This document shows, one piece after another, positions 37,924 through 46,405 of a stretch of 64,000 bases of DNA (position 1 is the stretch's first letter; every line of letters starts with the position of its first letter). A model generated the notes under the pieces. It made no database searches and had not been told where the DNA came from. It saw nothing but the letters and a program-made list of their open reading frames with translations. The position numbers and the translations under genes were made by a program. Source of the stretch: Mycobacterium persicum (GTDB taxonomy: Bacteria > Actinomycetota > Actinomycetes > Mycobacteriales > Mycobacteriaceae); contig NZ_MVIF01000001.1 in the NCBI RefSeq assembly GCF_002086675.1, positions 186,001 to 250,000 on the forward strand. Direction: 5' to 3'.

Positions 37924-38328
37924 GCATACCTCCTACAAGTGTGCGACGTGGCGTCTGCGGCCACCTCGAAGCGTCTAAGAACGTCGAACAATGTCTAGGA
38001 ATCACGAACGCCCCGGCGCAGGAAGCGGCACGGGGCGTAACTGATGCACCGACGCTTGCGCCGGCGCTGATGCCTCGTCCTCCTGCGTGGGCCGCCGGGT
38101 TGTTCCCGGACCTTCAACCGATTGCTCGGTGACCGACGGTCTTCGGTGGATCGGCCACAACAATAGCGGTACCGGTTCGATCAGCCAAAAACCACGTGGG
38201 CCCGGCGCACCGCCGGCATATCGAGTGTGCGCCCACGGCTCCGGATGAGCATGCCGCGCGGCGACGCACCGACGTGTCCGACCAGGTTGGCGTGCAACCG
38301 GCCGACTCTGGTCCGTCGCGGCTCGTGG
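37924..38328 (-). promoter_or_regulatory. rplJ upstream region with candidate L10 leader
   Basis: 405 bases between rplJ and the ROK kinase stop, with no convincing gene. On the minus strand the segment around 38065-38110 reads GGCGGCCCACGCAGGAGGAC, like the kink-turn region of known L10 leaders, and a GCCCCG/CGGGGC stem (38010-38036) follows closer to rplJ. Such leaders let L10-L12 repress their own operon. The match is by eye, not by a covariance model. Confidence 0.45.
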
Positions 38329-39237
38329 TTAGCCGGGCCCCACCAGACGGGCCGCGCCGACCAGCCCGGCCGCACCGCCGAGCTGGGCCGGCACCACCCG
38401 CAGCCCGGCCAGGAAATCCAGCCGGGCATAGTCGGCCAGCGTCGCGCGCAGCGGGTCGAACAGCAGGCGCCCCGATTTGGCCACTCCCCCGCCGACGACC
38501 ACGAGGTCCAGATCGCACACCGCCCCGACGGACGCGATCATCGCCGCCAGCGCGGTGGCGCCCCGCCGGAAAGCCCCCAGCGCCAACGCATTTCCCGCCA
38601 CCGCTGCCTCGGCAAGCTCCTTGGCGCCGGCGCCCCTCGGCGCGGACCAGCCGTTGTCGCGGGCCCAACGCACCATCGACGGGCCGGACGCGATGGTCTC
38701 CACGCAACCGCGGCCACCGCACGCACACCGCGCGCCGTCCTGGTCGACCACGACGTGACCGACGTGACCGGCGTTTCCGGTGCGGCCGGGATAGGGAGCA
38801 CCGTTGAGCACCAATCCGCCGCCGACACCGGTGGACACCACCATCCCCAGCAGGAATCGGGCGCCGCGTCCCGCGCCGAGCCAGTGCTCGCCCAACGCCA
38901 TGCACACGCCGTCGCCGCCCAGCTCCACCGGCGCTCCGCGCACCACCGCCGAAACCCGGTCGCGCACCGGAAACCCCCGCCACGACGGGATGTTGATCGG
39001 GCTGACGGTTCCGCTGTGCCGGTCGATCGGACCGGCTGACGCGATGCCCACACCACGAACGGCGCCACCGGCGACGAGCAACGCATCGGCGATCATCGCG
39101 GCGACCACGTCCCAAATCCGTTCGGCTCCTTCGGCGGCCGGGGTCGGACGTTCGGCGGTGTGCACCAGAGAGCCGCCCGGGTCGGCCAGGCCTACGGCGA
39201 TCTTGGTGCCGCCGATGTCAAGGCAGAGGGTATGCAT
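38329..39237 (-). CDS. ROK-family sugar kinase (Rv0650-like)
   Basis: 302 residues. The phosphate-binding motif DIGGTK is at residues 7-12, the second glycine loop at STGVGGG, and the ROK zinc signature is GHVGHVVV followed by CACGGRGCVETIASG. It probably phosphorylates glucose or a related hexose with ATP. There is no N-terminal winged helix, so it is a kinase and not a ROK repressor. Its ATG overlaps the stop of the gene upstream by 1 base, so it is third in an operon that begins with an alpha-mannosidase. A role in recycling sugars freed from glycans is a fair inference. Confidence 0.92.
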   Translation of the reverse strand: MHTLCLDIGGTKIAVGLADPGGSLVHTAERPTPAAEGAERIWDVVAAMIADALLVAGGAVRGVGIASAGPIDRHSGTVSPINIPSWRGFPVRDRVSAVVRGAPVELGGDGVCMALGEHWLGAGRGARFLLGMVVSTGVGGGLVLNGAPYPGRTGNAGHVGHVVVDQDGARCACGGRGCVETIASGPSMVRWARDNGWSAPRGAGAKELAEAAVAGNALALGAFRRGATALAAMIASVGAVCDLDLVVVGGGVAKSGRLLFDPLRATLADYARLDFLAGLRVVPAQLGGAAGLVGAARLVGPG

Positions 39238-39854
39238 CAGTGACGGTGGGTGTTGTCGGGCTGTCGCGGGTCGCCGGGATGCTCATACCCCGGGGCCAAT
39301 CGCACCGATGCGGCCCGGCGGGCATCCAGCCAGATTCGAAAGGCGCGCCGCCGGGCGGCGTCCAGCAGATGCCCGGTGATCGCCGGGCGCACCTGCTCCA
39401 GCGGCGGACGGGCAACCGCGGGAACGCGCCAGCCGTGACCACCGCGACGCGGCGCGGCGAACCGCAGCGGGTTGCGCCGATGGTAGTCGGCCACCTGGTC
39501 GTCGGTGACCACCACCGCGGCGGTGACGTCGGCGAACAGCGCCCGCGCGTACGGATCGGCCAGCACCGCCGCGGCGACGCTGCCGATCTCCAATCGCGCC
39601 GCCACATCCGGCAGCAACTCGACCTCGGTCGGAGCGGCTGCCGCGGTCAGTCCGCGCGCGGCCACCTCGGCGGCGATCACTCGCTCGGTGACGATCAGCT
39701 GAGTCAGCCAGCGCCGCAGCTGGCGTCCCTCGCTGGTGCCGCTCGGCGGCAGGGCGGCCGCACCCGGACCGTTGCGTAGCCATGCTTCCCGCACGTCGAC
39801 CTCCCCGACAGGGACGGGAACGCCGGCGACCGTCGCAACCAGGTCGGCGCTCAT
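39237..39854 (-). CDS. Small protein with parvulin/SurA-like features (Rv0649 position)
   Basis: 205 residues from the ATG at 39854, which overlaps the mannosidase stop by 4 bases. The Rv0649 gene is named fabD2 in some lists, but I see no malonyl transferase GHSxG motif here. Instead the start (DLVATVAGVPVPVGEVDVRE) and the later LRRWLTQLIVTERVIAAEV and DQVADYHRRNPLRFAAP look like the chaperone parts of SurA/PpiC-type foldases, without a full isomerase domain. There is no signal peptide. Role unknown; coupling to the mannosidase gene suggests it works with that enzyme. Confidence 0.75.
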   Translation of the reverse strand: MSADLVATVAGVPVPVGEVDVREAWLRNGPGAAALPPSGTSEGRQLRRWLTQLIVTERVIAAEVAARGLTAAAAPTEVELLPDVAARLEIGSVAAAVLADPYARALFADVTAAVVVTDDQVADYHRRNPLRFAAPRRGGHGWRVPAVARPPLEQVRPAITGHLLDAARRRAFRIWLDARRAASVRLAPGYEHPGDPRQPDNTHRH

Positions 39855-42800
39855 CGCACCGTCACCTTCACCGCCGGCGAGTACACCAGCCCGCCGGCGC
39901 AGCCGACCCGCACCAGCGCCCACCACTGGCCCGGTAGCAGCCACGACGGCGGCGTGACGTCGAATGCAACCTCGACCGTGCCGCCGGCGGGTAAGACAGC
40001 AGCTCGTACGGCCGGACCGAGCCACTCCCAGGTGCCCCAGGGGCTGATCAGGTGGGCCTCGACTGCCACGTCTGCGCCCGCACGGCTGCCGAGGCTGACG
40101 GTGAGCCGAGCCGAGTCGCCGGCGGCCACATCGACGTCTGCCGGACCGTCGAGGAGGTAGGCCAGCTCCTGCTGAGGTGTCCCAACCGCGAGCACGCACA
40201 CGTCCTCGACCACCTGCCGCCACGCAGCCGGCGCCTCCCGATCGGTGACGGTCAACTGGGCTCGGACCGGATAGAGCGCCGGCGGCGTGTCGGCCGGGAT
40301 CATCACAACGACATCGGCTTCCAGGCATTCACCGGCACCCAAGGTGAACGGCATCCGGGCCGGCGCCACCGACCAGCCGCCGGGACACACCACATCCACC
40401 GTGCCGCTCAACGCGAAGTCGCTGCAGTCGCTCGCGGCGGTGAGGCGCAACACCACCTGGTCTCCCGCGTCGGCGTTGACCAGCCGGGGATGTAGGTAGG
40501 CGACGGCCGGCAGTCCGCCCAGCGGTGCCGGGCCGCGATTGTGCAGCCAGTAACGGGCATACAGCGGCTGCGCCGTTTCGGCTTGCGGCGCGAGCTCGGC
40601 GTCGCCCGGGGTCCCGCTGATGTCGAGCCGGGCCACCACGGTCGCGACCTGGTAGCCGTGCAGGTCGATTGATCGCTTGCGCTGCTGCGGGGATTCCAGC
40701 AGGTCGGCCATCCGGAATCCGGTTACCTTAGCGACGTCGGAGCCGATCCGGACGCGGGTGGCGGCCCCGGTGGTCTCCACCAGCCGCAGCGCGACCACCG
40801 TGGGATCGACGGGCCGGGCACTGCCGGCCGTCAACGGGTTGCCCGCCGCTTTAAGTGCTCCCAGGTGAACCGCATCGGCGGGGTCGACCTGCAGCAGCGA
40901 GCCGGCCGACGGCAGCCTTGCCGCCGATTTTCGCGGGGTCAATGCGATGAGCGGATGCGAGAACTGCGCGCTGCTCGTGGGCAGGCCGGCCCGGCGCCAG
41001 TCGCCGTCAGCGCAGACCAGAGCGTAGTCGAAATCGTGTGTCCAGTGCTGGAGCTGGAAGTTCGAGCCGTCGGGCGCGGTGCGGCGCGGTTCGTCGATCC
41101 AGACGCCGGACGGCCAACCGGTGCAGGAGCGCATCAGCGCGGTATGCAAGGTGCCCTCGGTGTCGACGGCGAAGCTGGGCACCCCGCGGTTGAGCAGCGC
41201 CACGGTGCGGGCCTCGAAGGGTTCCATCGCAGCCGGTGCCTGTTGACTGATCTCGATCTCGGCGTCGTCGAGGTCGGCGATCACCGAGGTGATCGCCGCG
41301 GCGAGGTTGGCGTCGTCGCGGCCGTCGATCACCAGGACCGGCAGCGCGTTCGGCGCGCGCAGGTCCGCCCCGGGCACCCAGACCGCCGGCAACGGCGCCG
41401 CGGCCGGCACCCACACCCTGGCCCGGCCGTTCTCGGCCAGCTGCCGCTGGAGTTCGGCGGCGTATGCCGGGGCGGCCTCGGCCAACACCGCCTTGGTGAA
41501 GACGTTGCGGTCGGGCCCGCCCAGCGCGATCCGGATATCCGGCAGGTTGGAGTCCACGTCGAGGTTGCCGTAGCGCGGTTTGTCGGCGCCGCTGCAGGTG
41601 GCCGTGACGCCGGCGCGAACCAGCGCGACCATCAGCTCGCGAGCCATCGGGCCCGACATCTCCTCACCGGGCGACACCACCTCGGCGACCGATACCGCCC
41701 GGACCGCGTCACTGCCGGCCCGGACCCGTGCCGCCGACGACAAGCCGAACCAGCCGTAGGCGGGGTTGTCCAGCGTCCACGGGTGGTCTGCGGTGTCAAC
41801 CGACCGAGTCCCGTCATGCAGCAGCGCGAAACCGCGCCCGACGACGGCATCGCCCACCTCGCTGACCGGCATGGCGCCCGGAACCGGGCACGGCCAGCGC
41901 AGCCGCAGCAAGCGGTCTTCGCCGGTGAACCCGTCAACCGTGGTGCGGCAGTCGACGCGGGGCACGCCGTTCCACAGGGTCAAGGTTTGGGTGTAGCGCA
42001 ACACCGTGCCGATCCGGCCGCGCACCACCAGCCGCTCGCCCAGCGGGCACCGGTAGGCCCGCACCTGCGCCGGCGATTCCGACGAGCAGACCACCGGACC
42101 TTTGGGTAGCAGGTGCCACGGACCCTCACCCTGCGTCGGGTGCGCGGGGTATTCCTCGTAGACGGCAAGCTCGTTGCCCACCCGGCCGTCGGCGATGAGC
42201 TGACGACCGTTCTGCATCAGCGAGGACACCGCTCCGCCGCGCGCGGGGTCGACGGTCAAGCGGTAGTGCTCGTTGGCGACCGCGTCACCGGATGCCGGTT
42301 GCCAGCCTGCCGGGCCGTCGGCCGTGTCCAGCCGGTAGCACCGCCAGCCCAGCGACGGCATGTCCCGCGCCAGCCAGGTGACCGTCCGCCCGTCGTGCTC
42401 GACGAGTGCGGGAACCTCGGCGCCCTCGCAGTCATAGACCCGCACCCCGGCGACCTGCGGCGCTTCGAGCCGCACCGTGACGATGTCGGTGCGTCGGCGG
42501 CTCAGCGGATTCCACACGACGACGGCGCCCTCGGGAGCATCGACCAGGCCGGAAATCGCTGCCAGCGCGTTGTCGCGGGCGGTGCGGCCCAGTTCCCACG
42601 CGTCACGCCAGCCGGTCAGCAGATCGAGGTAAACCTGGTCGGATTCCGACCCGGTGATCGCGTCGTGGTGTGCGCCGTAGGCCAACTGCACCCAGGCTTT
42701 GGCCAACGCTGCCTGCGGATACCGGGCGCCGGTCAACACCGCGGCGAACACCGCGAATCGTTCGGCGTCCAACACCGCGTTCTCGGCGGCCCGATTGGCT

Positions 42801-44014
42801 TGCTTGGTGTCGATGTAGGAGACGTCCTTGCCGGTGTAGATCGGGTTCATGTCGCGGGTCTGCGGCGACGGCACCGCACCGCGATCGGCGAGTTCGGTGC
42901 GCACCGCCGCGAAGAACTCCCGCGGCAGCCCGCACACGAACCGCGGCCAGGTGTAGCGCGCGGCCCAGTCGCGGTGGATCTCGGTCACCCACTTGTTCGG
43001 CGGGGTGTAATCGGTGCCGACCGGCAGCAGCACATTGCGGGTCAGCGCAACGCTTTTGAGCTGGCCGAAAAGCGCGTACGTAGCCTCCTCGGCCTCGGCC
43101 AGCGACGTCGACGAATCCATCCACCAGCCCGCCGAATAGTGCGCCGGCATGTAGTGGGTGAGCAATCCGCGGCCCGACGGCGAGATCCACTCGAACTCGC
43201 TGGCAAACTGCATCCGGTCGACCGGGCCGCCTTGGGTAGGTCCCCATTGATGGTGTGGCCCACGAGCCCAAGAACTGGACGTCAGCCCCGCGTCGGCGGC
43301 CATGCCGGGAAATTGCGGGTCGTGGCCGAACACGTCGAGCTGCCAGGCGGTGGCCGGATCGGCGCCCAGTACGTGACGTTGAAACCCGCTGCCGTGCACC
43401 AGGTTTCGAATCGTCGTCTCGGGACCGGTGAGATTGGTGTTGGGCTCGTTATAGGTGCCGCCCATCACCTCGACACGGTCCTCGGCGAGGAACCGGCGCA
43501 GGTCGGCACGGTCCTCGGGATGGGTGTCCCAGTACGGCTTGAGGTAGTCGACTTCCGCGAGCACGAACTTATAGTCGGGATCGCGTCGTGCCAGCTCCAG
43601 ATGAGCGCGCACGAGCTCGAAGCCGTTGGCCTGCCGGGCTCTCCCCGGCGGGTCTTCGCGCCACTGGCTGGTGTAGCCGGCCTGGGTGTTCCACCACACC
43701 GGGTCGTAGTGGAAGTGGCTGACCATGTACATGGTCCAGCCCGGCTCGGCCACAACGAACTCGAAAGCCAGGCCGGCCCCAGGGGCGCGCACCCACGCAG
43801 GCAACGGCGACCCCAGCACCGGGCGGTTCACCGAGACCGCGATCTCGACCACCTCTTCGCCGGAAGCGACGACCGCCTCCCCGCGCAGGCCGTCACCGTC
43901 GACGCGTAGCGGTGTCGGCTCGGCGCATCCGGCGACGGCGACGCGTACCAGTTGCAGCGGCTGGTCGGGCGGGCCTACGAACAGCTCGGTGGATGCCGCC
44001 GAAACCAGTTGCAT
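39851..44014 (-). CDS. Glycoside hydrolase family 38 alpha-mannosidase (Rv0648-like)
   Basis: 1387 residues. After a beta-rich N-terminal part of about 130 residues the GH38 catalytic domain begins with MVSHFHYDPVWWNTQAGY; the zinc ligands sit in HFHYDP, and the nucleophile Asp in QLDVFGHDPQFPGMAADAG. The middle helical domain and the C-terminal beta domains follow (GNLDVDSNLPDIRIALGG and later Ig-like segments ending in VYSPAVKVTV). No signal peptide is seen, so it is likely cytoplasmic, acting on mannosides from recycled or intracellular glycans. First gene of a three-gene operon with a parvulin-like protein and a ROK kinase. It is longer than I remember for H37Rv. Confidence 0.93.
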   Translation of the reverse strand: MQLVSAASTELFVGPPDQPLQLVRVAVAGCAEPTPLRVDGDGLRGEAVVASGEEVVEIAVSVNRPVLGSPLPAWVRAPGAGLAFEFVVAEPGWTMYMVSHFHYDPVWWNTQAGYTSQWREDPPGRARQANGFELVRAHLELARRDPDYKFVLAEVDYLKPYWDTHPEDRADLRRFLAEDRVEVMGGTYNEPNTNLTGPETTIRNLVHGSGFQRHVLGADPATAWQLDVFGHDPQFPGMAADAGLTSSSWARGPHHQWGPTQGGPVDRMQFASEFEWISPSGRGLLTHYMPAHYSAGWWMDSSTSLAEAEEATYALFGQLKSVALTRNVLLPVGTDYTPPNKWVTEIHRDWAARYTWPRFVCGLPREFFAAVRTELADRGAVPSPQTRDMNPIYTGKDVSYIDTKQANRAAENAVLDAERFAVFAAVLTGARYPQAALAKAWVQLAYGAHHDAITGSESDQVYLDLLTGWRDAWELGRTARDNALAAISGLVDAPEGAVVVWNPLSRRRTDIVTVRLEAPQVAGVRVYDCEGAEVPALVEHDGRTVTWLARDMPSLGWRCYRLDTADGPAGWQPASGDAVANEHYRLTVDPARGGAVSSLMQNGRQLIADGRVGNELAVYEEYPAHPTQGEGPWHLLPKGPVVCSSESPAQVRAYRCPLGERLVVRGRIGTVLRYTQTLTLWNGVPRVDCRTTVDGFTGEDRLLRLRWPCPVPGAMPVSEVGDAVVGRGFALLHDGTRSVDTADHPWTLDNPAYGWFGLSSAARVRAGSDAVRAVSVAEVVSPGEEMSGPMARELMVALVRAGVTATCSGADKPRYGNLDVDSNLPDIRIALGGPDRNVFTKAVLAEAAPAYAAELQRQLAENGRARVWVPAAAPLPAVWVPGADLRAPNALPVLVIDGRDDANLAAAITSVIADLDDAEIEISQQAPAAMEPFEARTVALLNRGVPSFAVDTEGTLHTALMRSCTGWPSGVWIDEPRRTAPDGSNFQLQHWTHDFDYALVCADGDWRRAGLPTSSAQFSHPLIALTPRKSAARLPSAGSLLQVDPADAVHLGALKAAGNPLTAGSARPVDPTVVALRLVETTGAATRVRIGSDVAKVTGFRMADLLESPQQRKRSIDLHGYQVATVVARLDISGTPGDAELAPQAETAQPLYARYWLHNRGPAPLGGLPAVAYLHPRLVNADAGDQVVLRLTAASDCSDFALSGTVDVVCPGGWSVAPARMPFTLGAGECLEADVVVMIPADTPPALYPVRAQLTVTDREAPAAWRQVVEDVCVLAVGTPQQELAYLLDGPADVDVAAGDSARLTVSLGSRAGADVAVEAHLISPWGTWEWLGPAVRAAVLPAGGTVEVAFDVTPPSWLLPGQWWALVRVGCAGGLVYSPAVKVTVR

Positions 44015-44153
44015 GACCGCACCTTACGGTGCCTTACCGTCACGACGAAGACATTTGCCCACAGCACCCGCCGCCGCGCCTCCGCCGGTTCCAGCACCTC
44101 GAACTCGGCGCCCACCATCGCGAAGTACAACGCCATCCGCCGTCCACATCCGA
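44015..44153. other. Spacer upstream of the alpha-mannosidase
   Basis: The interval 44015-44153 has no gene; beyond it the plus strand carries decayed DinB sequences. The promoter of the mannosidase operon must lie here or in the pseudogene, but I see no clear elements. Confidence 0.5.
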
Positions 44154-44500
44154 TGCGACTGCAAGTCTGGCACTGGTACACCCAGCTGCGCCCGCGCCCG
44201 GACGGCCTGACCGACGACGAATACTTCTGGCAGCCGATGCGGGACTGCCGACCTTGCATCCGGACGCCTCGGTGGATTTCGTGTTTCCGACTCCCAGCCC
44301 GATGCCGTTCACCATCATCGCCTGGCGGCTGGCTCCCGTCATCGTCGGAGTGTTCGCCGTGCGCAATCACCGCCACTTCGGGGTCCGCCCGCGGACTACC
44401 AGAATTGGCCGTAAGCCACCCACGCCGCGACCGCCCTGCGGCAACTAGCGCGTCACCGGTATGCAAAGGGCATGGATGGCACGGGTGGCCGCCGCTCCGG
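44154..44500 (+). pseudogene. Decayed DinB-like (mycothiol transferase superfamily) gene
   Basis: Family sequence can be followed, but only by changing frame. One frame gives QLRPRPDGLTDDEYFWQP from 44154; a second gives HPDASVDFVFPTPSPMPF then TIIAWRLAPVIVGVFAVRNH to about 44385; a third gives PPADYQNWP, a stop, then ATHAATALRQL to about 44455; a fourth gives AWMARVAA. This is the normal order of an intact DinB protein, so at least three frame changes and one stop have broken it. The final VLHINREAIHHGAE-type region is missing. A pseudogene, unless the assembly has errors here. Confidence 0.75.
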
Positions 44501-44880
44501 ACGCCCCTCACGAGGATCCGCGGCCGTTAGCGCAACGCACCGCCGAACACGCCAACGAATTTGTGATGCGGCACGAGGAAACCCTGGCCGGTTTACTCGA
44601 GGCATTTGCCGCGCAGAACGCGGAAACGCTGCGGCTGGTCGACACCACTGACCTGGACGCCGCGGTGCCCGTGCCGCGGGACGCCCCCTGGTTTCCCAAG
44701 GACGTCGAAGCCTGGTCGGTGCGCTGGGTCATCCTGCACGTGATCAACGAACTGGCCCGCCATGCCGGGCACGCCGACATCGTCCGGGAAAGCATCGACG
44801 GGGCCACCATGTACGAATTGATCGCCGGCCTGCAGAACTGGCAGCCGCAGCCGTGGCTGACACCCTGGCAACCCAAATAG
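44461..44880 (+). CDS. DinB/DUF664-like protein, probably truncated at the N terminus
   Basis: An open frame of 139 residues. From about residue 20 it resembles the C-terminal half of DUF664 proteins: VEAWSVRWVILHVINELARH, AGHADIVRESIDGATMYELI and a final WLTPWQPK. The helices that normally come first are absent, and the first 15 residues (AWMARVAAAP) belong to the decayed DinB gene just upstream. So the frame looks like a chance join of two remnants. If expressed, it would lack one of the usual metal-binding histidines. It may equally be a second pseudogene. Confidence 0.5.
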   Translation: MQRAWMARVAAAPDAPHEDPRPLAQRTAEHANEFVMRHEETLAGLLEAFAAQNAETLRLVDTTDLDAAVPVPRDAPWFPKDVEAWSVRWVILHVINELARHAGHADIVRESIDGATMYELIAGLQNWQPQPWLTPWQPK

Positions 44881-44882
44881 AC

Positions 44883-44944
44883 CGCCGAACGTGTACTCAG
44901 TGCGAAAATCCGCGCCGATTTTCGCAGTAGATACACGTTCGGCG
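44883..44944. repeat. Intergenic palindrome, CGCCGAACGTGTA...TGCGAAAATC type
   Basis: Arms of 28 bases (CGCCGAACGTGTA, 5 variable bases, TGCGAAAATC) with 4 mismatches and a centre of about 6 bases, starting 3 bases after the DinB-like stop. I recall near-identical palindromes in M. tuberculosis intergenic DNA. It may act as a terminator for the plus strand. Confidence 0.7.
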
Positions 44945-45038
44945 AAGGCATAGCCCATCCATCGGCCGCGCCTTTGCCGCGGGTGAAGCGACGCACGCAA
45001 ATTGTGAGTCGGCTCCACCAATTTGGCACACTGCACAG

Positions 45039-46388
45039 ATGAGTTCCACCAAACACCGCGATGTGGCCAAGCTCGACCGGGTGCCGTTGCCGGTCGAAGC
45101 GGCCCGGGTCGCCACCACTGGTTGGCAGGTCACCCGCACCGCTGCTCGGGTACTCACCAGGCTGCCGGCCAAGGGTCCGTGGCAGCAGAAGATCATCAAG
45201 GAAATCCCGCAGACCTTCGCCGATCTGGGTCCCACGTATGTGAAGTTCGGCCAAATCATCGCCTCGAGCCCAGGGGCGTTCGGCGAGTCGTTGTCGCGTG
45301 AATTCCGCACCCTGCTGGACCAGGTGCCGCCGGCCGACACCGGTGAGGTGCACCGGCTTTTCGTCGAGGAGCTCGGCGACGAGCCGGCCAAGCTGTTCGC
45401 GACGTTCGAAGAAGAGCCGTTCGCCTCTGCGTCGATCGCCCAGGTGCATTACGCGACCCTGAAGACCGGCGAGGACGTGGTGGTCAAGATCCAGCGGCCG
45501 GGCATCCGCCGCCGGGTGGCCGCCGACCTGCAGATCTTGAAGCGTTTCGCGCAGGCCGTCGAACTGGCCAAGCTGGGCCGCCGGCTCTCGGCCCAAGACG
45601 TGGTGGCCGACTTCTCCGACAACTTGGCCGAGGAGTTGGACTTCCGGCTGGAAGCGCAATCGATGGAGGCGTGGGTCTCGCACCTGCACGCGTCCCCGCT
45701 GGGCCGCAACATCCGGGTGCCGCACGTGCACTGGGACTTCACCAGCGAGCGGGTGCTGACCATGGAGAAGGTGCAGGGCATCCGCATCGACAACGTCGCC
45801 GCCATCCGCAAGGCCGGCTTCGACGGCACCGAACTCGTCAAAGCGCTGCTGTTCAGCGTGTTCGAGGGCGGGCTGCGGCACGGACTGTTCCACGGCGACC
45901 TGCACGCGGGCAACCTGTACGTCGACGACCAGGGCCGCATCGTGTTCTTCGACTTCGGGATCATGGGCCGCATCGATCCGCGTACCCGCTGGCTGCTGCG
46001 CGAGCTGGTTTATGCCCTGCTGGTCAAGAAGGACCATGCCGCCGCCGGCAAGATCGTCGTGTTGATGGGCGCCGTCGGGACCGTGAAGCCCGAGGCCCAG
46101 GCCGCCAAAGACCTCGAGAAATTCGCCGCCCCGCTTACGATGCAATCGCTGGGCGAGATGTCGTATGCCGACATCGGCCGGCAGCTGTCGGCGCTGGCCG
46201 ACGCCTACGACGTCAAGCTGCCCCGCGAGCTGGTGCTGATCGGCAAGCAGTTCTTGTACGTCGAGCGGTACATGAAGCTGCTGGCGCCGAAGTGGCAGAT
46301 GATGTCGGACCCGCAGCTCACCGGGTACTTCGCCAACTTTATGGTCGAGGTCAGCCGCGAGCATCAGTCGGATGTAGAGGTCCAGTGA
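45039..46388 (+). CDS. ABC1/UbiB-family atypical kinase (Rv0647c-like)
   Basis: 449 residues. The family motifs are KFGQIIASSPGAFGESLSRE (KxGQ loop), the alanine-rich loop FASASIAQVHYA, the lysine in VVVKIQRPG, the catalytic HGDLHAGN and metal-binding DFGIMG. Proteins of this family support ubiquinone or menaquinone metabolism or act in lipid homeostasis; their phosphotransfer activity is limited. No C-terminal membrane pair is obvious. The gene overlaps or nearly touches lipG and precedes the mmaA array, an order kept from H37Rv, so it may be co-transcribed with mycolate genes. Confidence 0.9.
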   Translation: MSSTKHRDVAKLDRVPLPVEAARVATTGWQVTRTAARVLTRLPAKGPWQQKIIKEIPQTFADLGPTYVKFGQIIASSPGAFGESLSREFRTLLDQVPPADTGEVHRLFVEELGDEPAKLFATFEEEPFASASIAQVHYATLKTGEDVVVKIQRPGIRRRVAADLQILKRFAQAVELAKLGRRLSAQDVVADFSDNLAEELDFRLEAQSMEAWVSHLHASPLGRNIRVPHVHWDFTSERVLTMEKVQGIRIDNVAAIRKAGFDGTELVKALLFSVFEGGLRHGLFHGDLHAGNLYVDDQGRIVFFDFGIMGRIDPRTRWLLRELVYALLVKKDHAAAGKIVVLMGAVGTVKPEAQAAKDLEKFAAPLTMQSLGEMSYADIGRQLSALADAYDVKLPRELVLIGKQFLYVERYMKLLAPKWQMMSDPQLTGYFANFMVEVSREHQSDVEVQ

Positions 46389-46405
46389 GGTCTAGCGGAG
46401 GTCTG

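Noticed and set aside
42113-43909. 598-residue open frame antisense to the alpha-mannosidase gene
   Set aside because: GH38 motifs fix the coding strand; the antisense frame has only shadow composition.
44508-46364. 618-residue open frame antisense to the ABC1 kinase gene
   Set aside because: The plus strand encodes a clear UbiB-type kinase with all motifs; this frame has none and crosses an intergenic palindrome.
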